NCBI RefSeq assembly: GCF_033568475.1 | Contig: NC_133120.1 | Span: forward strand, 80,514,151-80,578,150 | Length of the DNA stretch: 64,000 bases | Source: Henckelia pumila | Taxonomy: Eukaryota > Streptophyta > Magnoliopsida > Lamiales > Gesneriaceae | Direction of reading: 5' to 3' | In this document: piece by piece, positions 1-12,443 of the stretch | Position numbering within the stretch: the stretch's first letter is position 1 | How the letters are laid out: the number at the start of each line of letters is the position of its first letter | Notes under the pieces: generated by a model | Told to the model about the DNA's origin: nothing | Database searches by the model: none | What the model saw: only the letters and a program-made list of their open reading frames with translations | Translations under genes and position numbers: made by a program

Positions 1-2
1 TG

Positions 3-194
3 GAAGAACAAAAGCTACACATACAAACGCAAATGTTGGAACTGGAAAAAGAGAGGTTCAAATGGCAGAGGTTTTGCAGGAAAAAGGACCGAGAATTAGA
101 TATCATGAAGATGGAAATTGAGAGGATGAAACTTGAGAATGAGCGTATGGCTTTGGAACTAAAGCGAAAAGAAATGGGCATCGACAGTAGTTAA
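3..194 (+). CDS. 3' end of a trihelix / SANT-like transcription factor gene (partial)
   Basis: The window opens inside an exon. One frame reads 63 codons from base 3 to the TAA at 192-194. The peptide is a continuous charged helix rich in E, K, R, M and L, with signatures such as ELEKERFKWQRF, KKDRELDIMKMEIERM and KLENERMALELKRKEMG. This is the usual C-terminal coiled coil of plant trihelix proteins with a single Myb/SANT-like DNA-binding domain (the group of Arabidopsis At1g21200 and At3g10040), where it follows the DNA-binding domain and is thought to mediate dimerisation. The DNA-binding part lies upstream of the window, so the family call rests on the coiled coil alone. The stop codon and the non-coding AT-rich sequence after it fit a true C-terminus. 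It sits about 6 kb upstream of a GT-2-type trihelix gene on the same strand. Confidence 0.72.
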   Translation, partial: EEQKLHIQTQMLELEKERFKWQRFCRKKDRELDIMKMEIERMKLENERMALELKRKEMGIDSS

Positions 195-1100
195 TCAACC
201 TATGTAAACAATTGGCTGCAAGAATTCAAGGATTTGAAACACCTGTTTCTTTTATTTATCAGTTTTGGATCTGGTTTAGGCGCATTCGTCCTGGTACAAG
301 CTTCGGTTTTCACTGGTTTGGTTTAGATGTCAGGATCTGCATTTTATTTCAATATGTATCGTATGAATATCTTTGCACTTTTTTCAACCCTCTTGTCAAA
401 GGATTTGTGTCCATTCATGGCTGTAACTTTTACATATGATTTAATACATATAGGGCTTTAGTTTGTATGCTATTCATTGCCTTTTTTCCATCTAATCTTT
501 CCGGAAGCCATTCATCTGCATTTTGTGGAGTCCTAAGTTAAAACTAGTCACTATGGGTTTAAATGTAGGAGTTGTATGTAGATGCTAACCATTTCTCGAT
601 AACTGGCGCTGTATATTCTGTTGTATCTTACTTTACTATCCTTCAGAATCATTGCTGAGCCATCAACATCCGTGGTTCACAGTAGTCGACATTAACGTGT
701 ACGTGCATGCTTCTGGTCTGGTAGGTAGCGTCTAAGGGCTGAGTTTTCTAGTGTTCCAAGTTCCTAAACCTCAACGTGACTCTTGCTTTCGCCTCGCGTT
801 CATCATGAAACGTCGAAAACTCGAAAGGAATTCTTTTACTTATAACCCAAATTTATACCACGTAGAGTCTGGTTTTTCTGTCCATTGGTTGGGCTTGTGC
901 AGTAAACTTGTTTTTTTGGCATGTCACTTCTTTATGATATGTTTGGTTGTGGCCTTAAATTTTATATTTTATTTATTATTTAATTTTGTTCGTCACGAAA
1001 CGCCGAAAACTCGAGACTTTGTCTCATAAGACATTGGTGACAAAAGAGCTATACATCATGCAGATTGGTAGTTTTATAGTTCTTGCTCCGAGTTGTAATT
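195..1100 (+). other. probable 3' UTR and downstream flank of the first gene
   Basis: No open frame here looks like protein. The base composition is less AT-extreme than the next few kilobases, and short T-rich stretches alternate with mixed sequence, as in a plant 3' UTR. The polyadenylation site cannot be fixed by eye. A 92-codon frame at 751-1029 has no recognisable domain and is treated as chance. Confidence 0.4.
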
Positions 1101-3102
1101 TGTGGGAGTCATTTTCAAATCAAAATCAAAATTCTGATTTATAAAGATATTATAGTTTAAAGTTTTACATTATAACACAATTGTTATGATCATCGAATTG
1201 AATAGTGTTATATGGGCATATCTCGAGAGTACTGTTGACTGTTGAGTTCCTGTTGGATTCAAGGATCCATAATTGATATGGACATGAGAGGTATATAAAA
1301 TATATAGATCCCACATAATTGGAGTTCCATTTTTCAGAGACACATTTCTTTTAATTAAATTTTTTTCATCAGTTACGAAGAAGCAATAGGATCTTAAAAA
1401 AAACCCGATATTAAGAAATGAATTTTATTTGCATGATATTCAAATTTGGTGCATTAATTGATTAGAAGTAACATAAAAAAATATTCGAGTTTCCTACTTT
1501 TTCTAAAAAAAAAAAATAAAATTACTTCTGGCCTAAGTTTAAAATAACTAGTTATCATGGAAGAAATTATCACCCCATATGATTTTATATAATCATGATC
1601 TCGGAGCTTCACATGTTCGCACGTTTAATTAATAATTCGATATTAATGACACCTAAATTAGTTATAATCTTTCACAACTATTTCATTTAAATATAATGTA
1701 TGTGACATAAAGCTTCCCCTTCAAATTGCCAATTAAGTGCGTAATTAATGAAGCCAGTAGTGCACATGCTTTGTTTATGTGTGTATTTACAAGATTATCA
1801 CAAAGAACACTTCTATTAGATAGATCTCTATTCGATCCATGAAAAATATCTCTTCTATATTAAATGTATTACATTTTATTGTGGATATAGAATTATTTAA
1901 TCTATTAAACAATAAAAGATACATTTTTATGAAACCGTCTCACAAGTTAATTTCGGTGATCTATCTCCGTCCGACTCGATTCATGAAAAAAAATTACTTT
2001 TTTAATGTCCAAAATATTATTTTTTACTGTAAAAATATAATTTTTTTGTTAGTTATATTATGATAAAATAGTGTATAATTTTTGGTAATTTGAGTGAAAA
2101 ATATTAATTTAAATGTTCAGTTATTATTTTTCATTGTAAAATATCATTTTTTTAAAAAAAATTATGTTACGAAAAGAATATTATGCAATATATACTTATT
2201 TTATTTGTATCAAAAATATTATTTTTCAACACACCATAGACCAAAAACCATACCTTTAATTGGTTGCTGAGAATTGAAGCTAAATGAACTTACCTCTATC
2301 GATCAAAGAAAGTATATAAAAGGAAAAAAAAAATGAAATAAAATAACTAAATATAATCCAATTGGTTAATTTGCTTAGCTAATGCCAGGAAAAAAGGTTT
2401 TTATAATCTACGTAGAATGACACATGATTTATATAACGTCTACATTCACATGCCCACCATGTTCAATTAAAGCTTAATTTGTGTAAACTTTTCTACCATG
2501 GGGCCAACAATTATTTTCTAGGGTTAGAAACAGACAACTCATTTGGTATATATACAGGTCACAATACCATAATTATATTAAGTTTTTCGATTAGTCTGCT
2601 ATTTTTATTTTTCAATTTTCACGTCAGAGACGACTAAAATCAATGATATTAATCGTTATTGTTAATTTTTTAAACAATTTTTTCAAATGGTTAAATTTTA
2701 TCCATCCATTTTGTTTCTTTTTATTATATGATGAGTTAATCTTGTAAAGCAATTAAGAAATAATATTGATTCTAAATTTATAACTTATAATAAGGACAAT
2801 TTCACGTTGATTCGAAATGAATCTTCAATTAATTGCGACTATAAGTATATATAACTATATATAAATAATAAAAGTATACGTAGCCTAGTGCATTACCAAC
2901 AAATGTATTTAGGTATTCTAGTTTTTAATAAATAATGATTAATTAGTGGTCTACTTTTTTTAAAAAAAAAAATTGTTTAACTGAAGCAATCGATATCCGG
3001 TATTAGGGAAAGAATAAATAGTCATACCAACTATAATCATATGCGAAGATATAGTAAAATACAACTAATTATATAGACCCATCATTTCTTCACGCTCCCT
3101 AT

Positions 3103-3136
<34 letters not shown>

Positions 3137-4057
3137 TATTATACATTTTAAAAAAAAAAAATTACCATAGATTTTTTTTAATAAAAGGACTCAATCAAAA
3201 TTTACGCATAACTTTGTAATTTACTAACTTTGCAACCTCTCATTTTTTTATTTTTAGGAAATTTATTTAAATAGAATTTGTCTAGTGAAGCTGAATTTGA
3301 ACCAAATAAAACCAAATCGGCATATATTAATATTGATATTTTAAAAAAAGATGACTCTTCTTCTCAAAAAAGAAAAAGAAAAAGATGACTCTTAATATAA
3401 ATATATAATTATTATTATCTTGACGTATATATTACATTTTATTTTTTTTGAGAGTTAGTATATATTACAATTGTGCGTATAATAAAGGTGTGGTTGTATG
3501 AGAGAGACACCAAAACTTTAAACCAGCCGTAAATACATATAGGCAAGTGGGATATATATATATATAATTTAAAAAAATAAAAATAAAATAAAAAAGCCCA
3601 AAGCCAGCGAAGCATATACTTTGCCACCTACAATATTTACAACAGTTGCTAGTGTATCTCTCAGTGTATCTATCTAATAGAGGATCCCTACAATCAACAC
3701 GATACATGAAAGTTGTGTGCATGTATATATAGATTTATTCATGGTTGTTGCTCTGACTAAAACTTATGGCTAGCGCTAACATTACAATTTAATTTTAAAA
3801 ACTATACAATATCTTAATCATGTTTCGATTGATTAACTAGTAATAGATATAACTCTTTCAAACATATTTCTAATTTCGATAGTTACACTCGTGCAATTAA
3901 TCCATGACATCGTGAAATTCACAATTGTAGGATGAAACACGGTTTATAAAAAAAAATTATAACTATAGTATTGTGTAACTCCAATATTTTAAATTGAAAA
4001 CAGTCCACACATCATGTTTCAGATTACTCCATGATAACCTGATCGGCTATTGGGTTC
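1101..4057. other. AT-rich intergenic region
   Basis: No gene is supported. The stretch has many A and T runs. At about 1925-2160 it carries a degraded copy of a dispersed repeat marked by an ACCGTCTCAC motif followed by AATATTATTTTT-type runs; similar remnants occur near 14860-14980, 20660-20910 and 52340-52430. A CA microsatellite lies at 3104-3134. Confidence 0.5.
3104..3134. repeat. (CA)n microsatellite
   Basis: About fifteen uninterrupted CA units, followed by AT-rich sequence. Confidence 0.95.
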
Positions 4058-4313
4058 CTCGGATAGTGGACGTATAAAAAAAAAAAAAGGTTGACCCCGA
4101 AGAGGACCCTATTCCACATGAGTCAGATGCTCATTGGCAGGGACCTGAAGGAGAGAGCACATGACCCAATCCCCAGAGCATACCCCACAATATTTCAGCA
4201 GGGAATATGCTCCACACGAGGATCGAACCCGCAACACTGGAGAATTTTTTCTCACGTCACCTCAGGCCTTACCAACTCGCCTATGCCCCGTGAGCTCGGA
4301 TGTTGGACGTATA
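4058..4313 (-). mobile_element. tRNA-derived SINE with target-site duplication
   Basis: Read on the minus strand, the element begins near 4294 with a tRNA-like head. An A-box-like GGCGAGTTGGTAAGG lies near 4287-4266, and a B-box, GGTTCGATCCT, near 4229-4219. These are the two internal RNA polymerase III promoter boxes, with nearly tRNA-like spacing. A tRNA-unrelated body follows and ends in a run of twelve T (A on the plus strand, 4077-4088). The flanks repeat: ctcggatagtggacgtata (4058-4076) and ctcggatgttggacgtata (4295-4313), a 19-bp TSD with two mismatches, including a perfect 10-bp core. The body is about 218 bp. A 75-codon frame inside it is not a gene. Confidence 0.88.
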
Positions 4314-4729
4314 GTTGAAGGGGATTGATGTATATATATGTATGTATTTTCGCTAATCATAATGGCCGATGATTGAAAAGGCATCTGAAACGTGCATGAT
4401 ATTCGATTTTTGTAGTTTGTACAATTTAATTAATAAAGATTCTATAATTTAATTAATTCTCATCATCATATCATCAAGATTCAAGAATCAAGATGCGACT
4501 CGATCTACTCAAATCCTTATTTTTGTTTTGCGGTCTTTGTAATAGTTATATATAATCATTACCTCAAAAAAAAAAAAATAGTTAGATATAATCACAGGTC
4601 CTTTGGGGCAAAAAAAGGAAAATAAGAAGAATTAAGATATATATAGTCATATAGGTTAAAAATAATTTACACGCAAAGATTAATATATAAAACTCATACG
4701 TAAATATACGATGGTGGAGTTTTATCATA

Positions 4730-5315
4730 CCATCTCAAGCAGCATACTAAAATAGCGTGCTGCTGGAAATTAGTGCAAAAACGAGCTCCAGCAGTGAACG
4801 GCAAATTGACGATTTTTTTAGAGTTGTGAACAGTAAATTTGGAGTTGCATTGTTCACAATGACAAAATATTTTTTTTAAAATTTTATTTTATTACCTTTT
4901 GGTTTATGGATTTTATGGTTCATTTGTTGTTATTATCATTATTTTCGTTTTTTTATAATTTTTATATAATTTGTTTTTTAATAACATTAATAATACATTA
5001 TATATCAATTTTAAAATAATTTGTGGCATATATGAGAAAAAAAATTAACGTAAGATAATTAAAATTTTAAAATTACAAAATAAATTATATACGAATTCAT
5101 ATAATTGTTAATTAAATTTACCACATTAATTTATATAATAAAAATAATTTATAAAATATATGTAAAAATAAAGAATATTATGGAATATTCTTTTGGTGTA
5201 GAGATTTGTTGAAAACTGCTGGAAATGAAGTATTAGTTACACTATATTTTATATAATAATAATGTAAAAATTGCACTATTTTAGTGTTAACTGCTTGAAA
5301 TAGTCTCATTACTTG
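4730..5315. mobile_element. possible MITE with imperfect inverted ends
   Basis: The left end carries CAAGCAGCATACTAAAATAG. The right end carries, on the opposite strand, CAAGCAG...ACTAAAATAGTG. The interior is AT-rich and non-coding. The inverted ends suggest a small DNA transposon of about 0.6 kb, but no clean TSD could be set, so the borders are approximate. Confidence 0.4.
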
Positions 5316-6452
5316 GGATTGGAGTTCACGGTATTTAGAACTTGAGATATGTTTTATTTTTCGAAAATGGTATATATAATTAGGTCAAGAAACTCGTGTC
5401 ATAATTGTCCACTTCTAACTTCCATAAATTAATGATACAAGTACAATTTATAATGTCGTATTATTAATTAATTTCTCTCTCGCTTCAATTATTATGTACT
5501 ATATATACATACATATCATATTTTCCATGTATAAAAAAATAGTTTTTAATTTATTTTGATAATAACACTTATCCGTTATCGATAAAAAATTATGATCATT
5601 ATTTGATTAATGTGTAAATATTGTTAATATTAATCTAAAATGAACATTTATCAATGTAAGTGGGTTCATTGATTTTCAATTCACATTTATCATGAAACAT
5701 TCATTCATCTTTAAAAGTAGCTTGAAATTAATTTTCCGTGGATTGACACGAAGCTCCAGTGTATCGATCAATCATGAAAGAATATGAAAAGGGTAATATA
5801 TATGATTTGTTTTGTAATACATTCACAAGGATATATTGGTCACTGATTCCAAAACGCCAAAAAGATGAAGGTGACCTGCATGGGATGGGCCTGTTTGTGA
5901 GTTGTGACTATTGTTAGCTGGCAAGGCAAAAACCATTTTGTTATAACATAACATCAATCCACGTATAATATATCAATTGATTTACATTTTCTAAATTTTT
6001 TTAATTTTTCAGAGACAATGTATTTAGTGATTGATTATAATTAATGGTGCCTATCTGTATAAGTATCTATCTTGCGCATGTTTTTATGAGTTTTTGTCCG
6101 TGAGATGATGAGTCAATTTTACTCATATATATAATACATTAAAGAACAGTATTTTTGACATTCTTTGATTCAAAAAGTTGCGGAGTCGCTCTCTATCTAG
6201 GTTTCATCTCTATGTAGAAACAACTTTTTATACGAAAGAAAATCAGATAACAAGCGAAAGAAATGCTGACTCCATAATTTCTCAAAAGGAAAATGTAAAT
6301 ATATATATATATATTTTTTATTGATGGGCAGATCCCACCGAAATAAATTCACCGCATCTCGTTTTCAAAAAACGCATATAGAGTCCAGCCACTTTTGGCC
6401 TATTATATATTTCTATTATTTTTGGCTAGCTTGAAAAAGGCTCCTCCGCATC
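5316..6452 (+). other. upstream region of the GT-2-like gene
   Basis: Non-coding AT-rich DNA leading to the trihelix start codon. An AT microsatellite at about 6300-6313 and T-rich sequence precede the gene. Core promoter elements could not be separated from the general AT richness. A short ACCGTCTC-type repeat remnant may lie near 6085-6150. Confidence 0.4.
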
Positions 6453-8386
6453 ATGCTTAGTGTTTCTGGGCTCATGATGGGCAGCTCCGGAGACGGCGGC
6501 GTCGCAGCGGCAGAAGCCCACGAAAGTGGTGGCGGTGGCAGCTGCCGTGAGCTGGTCACAGCCGCTGTTCGCGGCGGCGGAGGTGTGGAAGAAATTAGCG
6601 AGAGGAGTGGCGGCGGTGGGAACCGGTGGCCGAAGCAAGAGACTTTGGCTTTGCTCAAGATTCGATTTGATATGGATGTTGCTTTCAAGGACTCGAATTT
6701 CAAAGGTCCCTTATGGGAAGAAGTTTCCAGGTACACATTAAATTTATATGAATCGATCGAAAAGTATTCGTTTTATGCCATCTGATCGATAATCGCTTAC
6801 AATGAATTGAATCAATGATTATTCTTTATTTTTTAGTCGGTTCAATGAATTCTCGCCTTTTTGATTAAAGGGTTTTTGTTTTCACACGAATTCAGCAGCT
6901 TTCATGCATATATTTCCGGTTTGTTTTTGGCACTTTTGTTGATTACAAGCTCGCTTGCATTTCATGACCTCAAAAAGAATTGGAATTATATATATGCTCA
7001 CTTGCATTTGACCTCAAAAATTCAAGATTGGATAGTAATTGCTAGAGAGAACTAATTATAATGGAAGATTAATTCACAAACTTCATATATATTTCCAGGA
7101 AAATGGCGGAGCTTGGTTTTCAACGGAGTGGCAAGAAATGCAGAGAGAAATTCGAAAACGTAAACAAATACCACAAGAGAACCAAAGATGGCCGCGCATC
7201 GAACCCCATCGGCAAGACTTATCGATTTTTCGATCAATTACAGGCGTGGGAAAGCACTCCGGTGCCAGTGCTTTCCTTCAGCAGTACTACTTATACTTCT
7301 CATCCGCCACCCCCCGCCACCGCAATGGCGGCGGCGCCAATGCAGACTAATGCTGCTAGTTTCCCAATTCCATCCATTAGCCCAGATCCTTTGAGTGTAG
7401 TACACCCAAAAAGTCCTATAAATATTGCTAGAATATTACAAGCAACGAATACCTCAAAACATCCTCAGATTCAACCTTTTAAATCCTTGAGTTTGGAATC
7501 GAATTCGACATCTTCATCCACCTCTTCCGACGAGTGCATAAAGAGACGACGGGGGAAAAAGAAGAGAAAACGGAAGGAATATTTTCTCGAAAGTTTGATT
7601 AAAAACATGTTGGAGAAGCAGGAGGAATTGCACAAAAAGGTACTGGATACACTCGATGAACGGGAGCGGGATCAAATGACAAGAGAAGCAGCGTGGAGGA
7701 ATCAAGAAACGGAGAGAATGAATCGAGAACATCAACTCTTAGTACAGGAGAGATCCATCTCCGCAGCCAAAGACGCTGCGGTGGTAGCATTTCTACAGAA
7801 GCTAACCCATCAATCAAACAATATGGCACCATCACCGGAAAACACCACACAGCCGCCGCCTCAACAATCCACCGATCTCCGGCCACCACCAACACCTGCT
7901 TATAAAATCTTGAATAATATTACACGAAACTCGCGATGGCCGAAAGTAGAAGTCGAAGCCCTGATCAATCTGCGAACAAGTCTCGATCTCAAGTACCAAG
8001 AAAACATGCCAAAGGGAACCATCTGGGAGGACATCTCCGCCGCCATGGGAAAGCTGGGATACAACCGAAGCTCTAAGCGATGCAAAGAGAAATGGGAGAA
8101 CATCAACAAGTACTTCAAGAAAGCCAAGGACATCGACAAGAAGAGGCCCCAAGACTCGAAAACATGTCCATACTTTCACCGCCTCGACGCCTTACACAAA
8201 AAGAGAGCGATAATGGCTCGACCTGAGCAGCAATGGCCGGTACATGAGCTACAGAAACAGGACTCCACGTTGCATGATCAAGATCAAGATGAAGAAATTG
8301 AGAACATTGATCATGAAGAGGAAGATCAAGACTATGAAATAGTGGCAAAAAAACAGCTTTCTTCAATGGAAAACGCGGCAGAATGA
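6453..8386 (+). CDS. GT-2-like (DF1/GTL1 group) trihelix transcription factor, two exons
   Basis: Exons 6453-6730 and 7099-8386 (AG|GT donor; acceptor TTTCCAG) join in frame to 521 residues. The N-terminus MLSVSGLMMGSSG resembles the start of other GT-2-like proteins, supporting this ATG. Domains: Gly-rich leader; first trihelix DNA-binding domain about 57-143 (GNRWPKQETLALLKIR ... RSGKKCREKFENVNKYHKRTK ... KTYRFFDQL), split by the intron; a basic probable nuclear-localisation cluster about 241-252 (KRRRGKKKRKRKE); a long central helix about 253-330 (YFLESLIKNMLEKQEEL onward); second trihelix about 370-460 (SRWPKVEVEALINLR ... SSKRCKEKWENINKYFKKAK); an acidic C-terminus. Two trihelix domains with a central helix define the GT-2 clade. 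Family members bind GT elements in promoters and control cell growth, trichomes and root hairs. The exact orthologue is not settled. Confidence 0.92.
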
Positions 8387-9621
8387 AGAGAAAAAAGGAG
8401 ATCTAAAAGGAATCAAGTTGTGGGAAACGGAGGTGGCGGCGAATTAAGGACACTGACATTTCAGATACAACACATGGGGTGATTCTTGGTTGGTTTATAC
8501 AAGGGTTATAGTCATAGGGGTACTTGATTTCAAACAGATATATATTAAAATCTTGATATATTTTTTATTTTATATATTGTTTTTTGGAAATAAATAAATT
8601 AAATTAAAACAGGAAAAGAGTGAAAAAATGAGAATTTTAGTTCAATACGAAAAGAAAATGACAGTGTTGTATGGTAACGTTTACATTTTTTGGTTCATGC
8701 ATGTAAATATAATGGTGTGCATTATTTTGAATTTTGTTATCTATGTCGACCAGTAAATTGTTTTGTATATTATTCGTACGAAAAATTATACTTGAAGTCC
8801 ATAAAAAAATAAAAATAAACAATTTTTAAATTGAAATCATTTATTTGGAATCTATGGTACTAAATCCATCTATCCAAATGCACCTTAATTCTTAGATCAT
8901 ATTTAAGACCGTGATTTGCTAGTGGAGATTGTACGTAGAATGATGAAAAAAAACCATATACCCTATCTTATATATATTATTTATTCTTAATAGGTAATAT
9001 TTACAAGTGATATAAGACTTGTGCGATACCTTGGAATATTTTTAATTTATGACTGAATCTCAAGGAAAATGTTCTACGCACGTTTCAATTTTTGCTCGCA
9101 ATATTTTTAATTTATATTTCTTATTATGCGTTTACAAATGTATGCACGTATTGTGTTCTTAGTTATGTCATGCAAAACTTGTGCGATACCTTGGAATATT
9201 AAACCCTAATCTTGGATACTTTGATTTCTTTTTATCACAAAAAGTAGTTATTGTTTAATTAAAATAACCTTTTACATGGATATTAATACAAAAATGTGCT
9301 TTAATTCAATCAATTATATTATAGATATTATACAATAATTAGCAACAGTAGTACAGATCTAATTATATTTAATTAAAATTTAAAACATTGTGAAGGAAAT
9401 TTTAAAGTTTAAGGAACCATATGTTCATGTTTTAATTAAATCTTCTTTAGATGGGGTAAGTATTAAAGAATTAATTTAAACAAATCTTATAATTCAACGG
9501 AGTCATGAGGATTCTGTTAAGTTTTCTTTGTTTAGAGAAGAATACAATAAATACGAACTGTAAACTCAACAGTTCCCATGTGGATTGTCTGATATCTGAA
9601 CCCCTCCATGGCTCCATGACT

Positions 9622-9654
9622 CCATCATCATCCACCACCATCATCATCATCATC

Positions 9655-9697
<43 letters not shown>
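9622..9697. repeat. compound (ATC)n-(AAT)n microsatellite
   Basis: ATC/ACC triplets run from about 9622 to 9655 and pass directly into about fourteen AAT triplets ending at 9697. Confidence 0.93.
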
Positions 9698-11419
9698 GGT
9701 GTTTTTTCTTTTCTACTTGTGTCGTTTTTTGGTCATGATTTATGTTATCAAAATTAATTCTAGTCATCTACTTTTCAAGCAGTGACAAATTTAATTATTT
9801 TTCATAACACACAATGCACAAATTTGATGGACTTTGACTTAAGTCCAAGTTGTACTCAAGATCAAAGCTAGTTTAAAAGGAAATATTATCAAAGTTTATA
9901 CATACAATTCCGAAGGACCTATTACGGTCGACGTAGAATAACTAACAAGATATTAACGGCTTACCCATTAGAGCATAAGTCCAACACATAACCATAGGCT
10001 GAGAGCTCTGATACTATTCTATATTATCTTATATTATATTATCTTATCTTATTTTAAAAAATTATGTACTTAAACTCAGTTTCAACCTAAAAGCTAGCTC
10101 AAGAAGCGAAATTATAGACATCTATATATACAACTCCCAAAAACTTACTTCAATCGATTTGGATAACTGACAAAATTTTTGTATCAAAGAGACACAACTA
10201 TTTGGAAGATTGGATAGTTCACTTAGTCGATTTTTTAATTTACGGTTTTAATGAAGTCTATTAAAGAAATTATCAAATGCGCTGTCGAAATATAGCGATT
10301 ATTTATTGAAAAATATATATGTCATGCATTACTTTTATCAACACACAGCGATTTTTTTTTTTTTAATAAAAAACATGGAGATTTGGATATATAGTAAGCA
10401 TTTCGATTTCTGTTAAAGATAATATTACTTTTAATTAATATTATGAGTGAAGTGGTAAAACTTTTGAAGAGTTTTGATACGTAAACTCCACATAAAGTTT
10501 AATTTCAAAATATCACCTCATCATTTTAAACATTCTACTATGCAAGTCTCTCTCTATATATATAATAATATGAATAAAAATTCTTCTATAAATGACTTAT
10601 AGTTCCTGCTTTGGTTATCAAATGATTGAACAATCGGAGTATTTGTTCACTAGATATATGGTTAGATTTAAAAATTACAATACACTTGTGTGTTTTCGCA
10701 AATGGAAAAAAAAAAAAAAAATTCATGATCAATGCACGAGTTAGAGTCTAATTGCGTACATACAATTCATATTGAATTTCTGCGCAAATACCTATTGTGA
10801 TTCACGTGTTAGAGTCTAAATTATATATATTTAGAAGAAAGATATTTAATATTCTATAAGAAAAACAACATTATCTATTGTTTACGAAATATTCCTCAAC
10901 AATATAATATCACCAAAAAATATTTCTGTGTAATTGTTGAAACTGATAAACTGACTCTAAGCAGAATAAATTAACATCAATTATTAAATTTTATAAAGTT
11001 CAGAAAAATATTGCTTTGATTCTGCGATTATAAATTTTTATATTAAAAAAATATAATTAGATTTATATATGACAAATATAACACATTCATTTCTTCATTA
11101 GTGCAATTTTTTTTTAAATGTATGAATTATTTGGAAATCGTGTGTTCGGGACAGAAAAAAAGATCAATTTTTGCATACTTTATGCCCGCTTGTTCAATTA
11201 TTCCTATTGATTCATTTCACTAATGTTAGGTCAATATTATTAACAGTGAGCCCACTAGGCCCAATCCATTACTACAAGAGCTAGCCTGGGCTGCCCGCTC
11301 TTACATTGGGCCCCGCACACATATATGACACACCTTACGTCACAAAGTTAGTATGTTATTTAATATTTAGCTCCGATGTTGAAAGTACGAGAAAATTACC
11401 ATTTGGTCATTTTTAGCTT

Positions 11420-11937
11420 TAGAAATTTTTTTAAAAACAGCTTATAAACTGTCAAAATAAGTTGTTTGATAGCTTATAAACTATTTTTAAAAAAGTAAAG
11501 GGTGATGTACTTTTTTCAAAAAGATCTTATTTTAATATTTTATCTCTCTAAAATATCCTTAAATATTTTCATAAATCTCCATAATATCCTTCACCTATTA
11601 AAAATTAAATATTATTTTAAAAAAAATTACAAATCACAAAAATTTTTCTAAATTAAAATATTAAAACAATTTATTTTTTAATATAGGTTTATTCTAAAAC
11701 TATTTTCGTATATGTATAATTCAAAACATTATTTTTATATAATTATATCATTTTTGATAATTTTGACAATAAAAAAATCTTATAATACCAAACATATCAA
11801 CATCTTTAAGTTGTTTAAAATAAGTTTACCCAAACATTTTAACAACTTATTTTTAAAAACAACTTATAAGCTCGTATAACAGCTTTTAAGCTCTAGGAGC
11901 TTATAAACTCTTTTTAATAAGTTTAGTCAAACACTCT
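11420..11937. mobile_element. Tourist-like MITE, family T1, left end missing
   Basis: This shares long stretches with the copies at 38463-39073 and 49427-49977: an ACAGCTTATAAACTGTCAAAATAAG palindrome region on the left, a middle with ATCTTATTTTAATATT and CTAAAATATCC, and a right end AGTCAAACACTC. The left terminus (GAGGGTGTTTG in the full copy) cannot be found, so this copy is truncated or diverged. Confidence 0.65.
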
Positions 11938-12443
11938 TGAAAAATGTCAAAGTTCTTTCTTAATCCAATTATTCTCAGTGTTAGTAAATTTTAGTGCTAC
12001 TTTATCAATTTTTGGTGTTATGCTATTAATTTACGGCGTCATACCAGCACTTTGATAAAAAGGGGATTAAAAAATAAAATGAGTATCAAATTCTTATATT
12101 AAGATTGAACTATGATAGCTTAATTAATTAAAAATGATAAATGACCAAGATACATGATGTAACAAAAAAAATTACATCGGGTTTGGTTTGATGAGCGAGT
12201 TTTTAAACATTCAAGATTTATGGGACGGTTCGTTAACACGGAGTCCGCATAGACGAAAATAAGATTAGGAAGTATCGAAGATGTGCCCGACATGACATCT
12301 CTGATACTTAAGTCAGTGCTCCGATTATGAATTGAAATGCAAAGAGCAAATAGTGTGATATAGTCCTAAAGTGAGTAAGAAAATGATAATTTCGCTTGTT
12401 GATGGAATAAAGATTTCCTATTCGATATAAATATAAACTTTAT

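Larger units (their letters stand above)
8387..12434. other. intergenic region with simple repeats and a truncated MITE
   Basis: No gene is supported. The sequence acttgtgcgataccttgg occurs twice, near 9018 and 9177, the second time beside an otherwise different flank. Two microsatellites and a left-truncated Tourist-like MITE are listed separately. Reading frames here are short or composed of microsatellite (the Leu/Met run on the minus strand at 9471-9767). Confidence 0.5.

Noticed and set aside
751-1029. 92-codon frame after the first gene
   Set aside because: No domain, low-complexity hydrophobic end, and placed in likely 3' UTR; nothing else supports coding.
4091-4318. 75-codon plus-strand frame
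   Set aside because: It lies wholly within the SINE and its flank, antisense to the element.
6300-6313. TA run before the GT-2-like gene as a TATA box
   Set aside because: AT-repeat background is too common here to single it out.
7832-8366. Minus-strand frames (115 and 83 codons) inside the GT-2-like exon 2
   Set aside because: They are antisense to the second trihelix domain; the plus-strand frame has clear domain motifs.
9471-9767. 98-codon minus-strand frame with a long Leu and Met run
   Set aside because: It is the translated AAT/ATC microsatellite.
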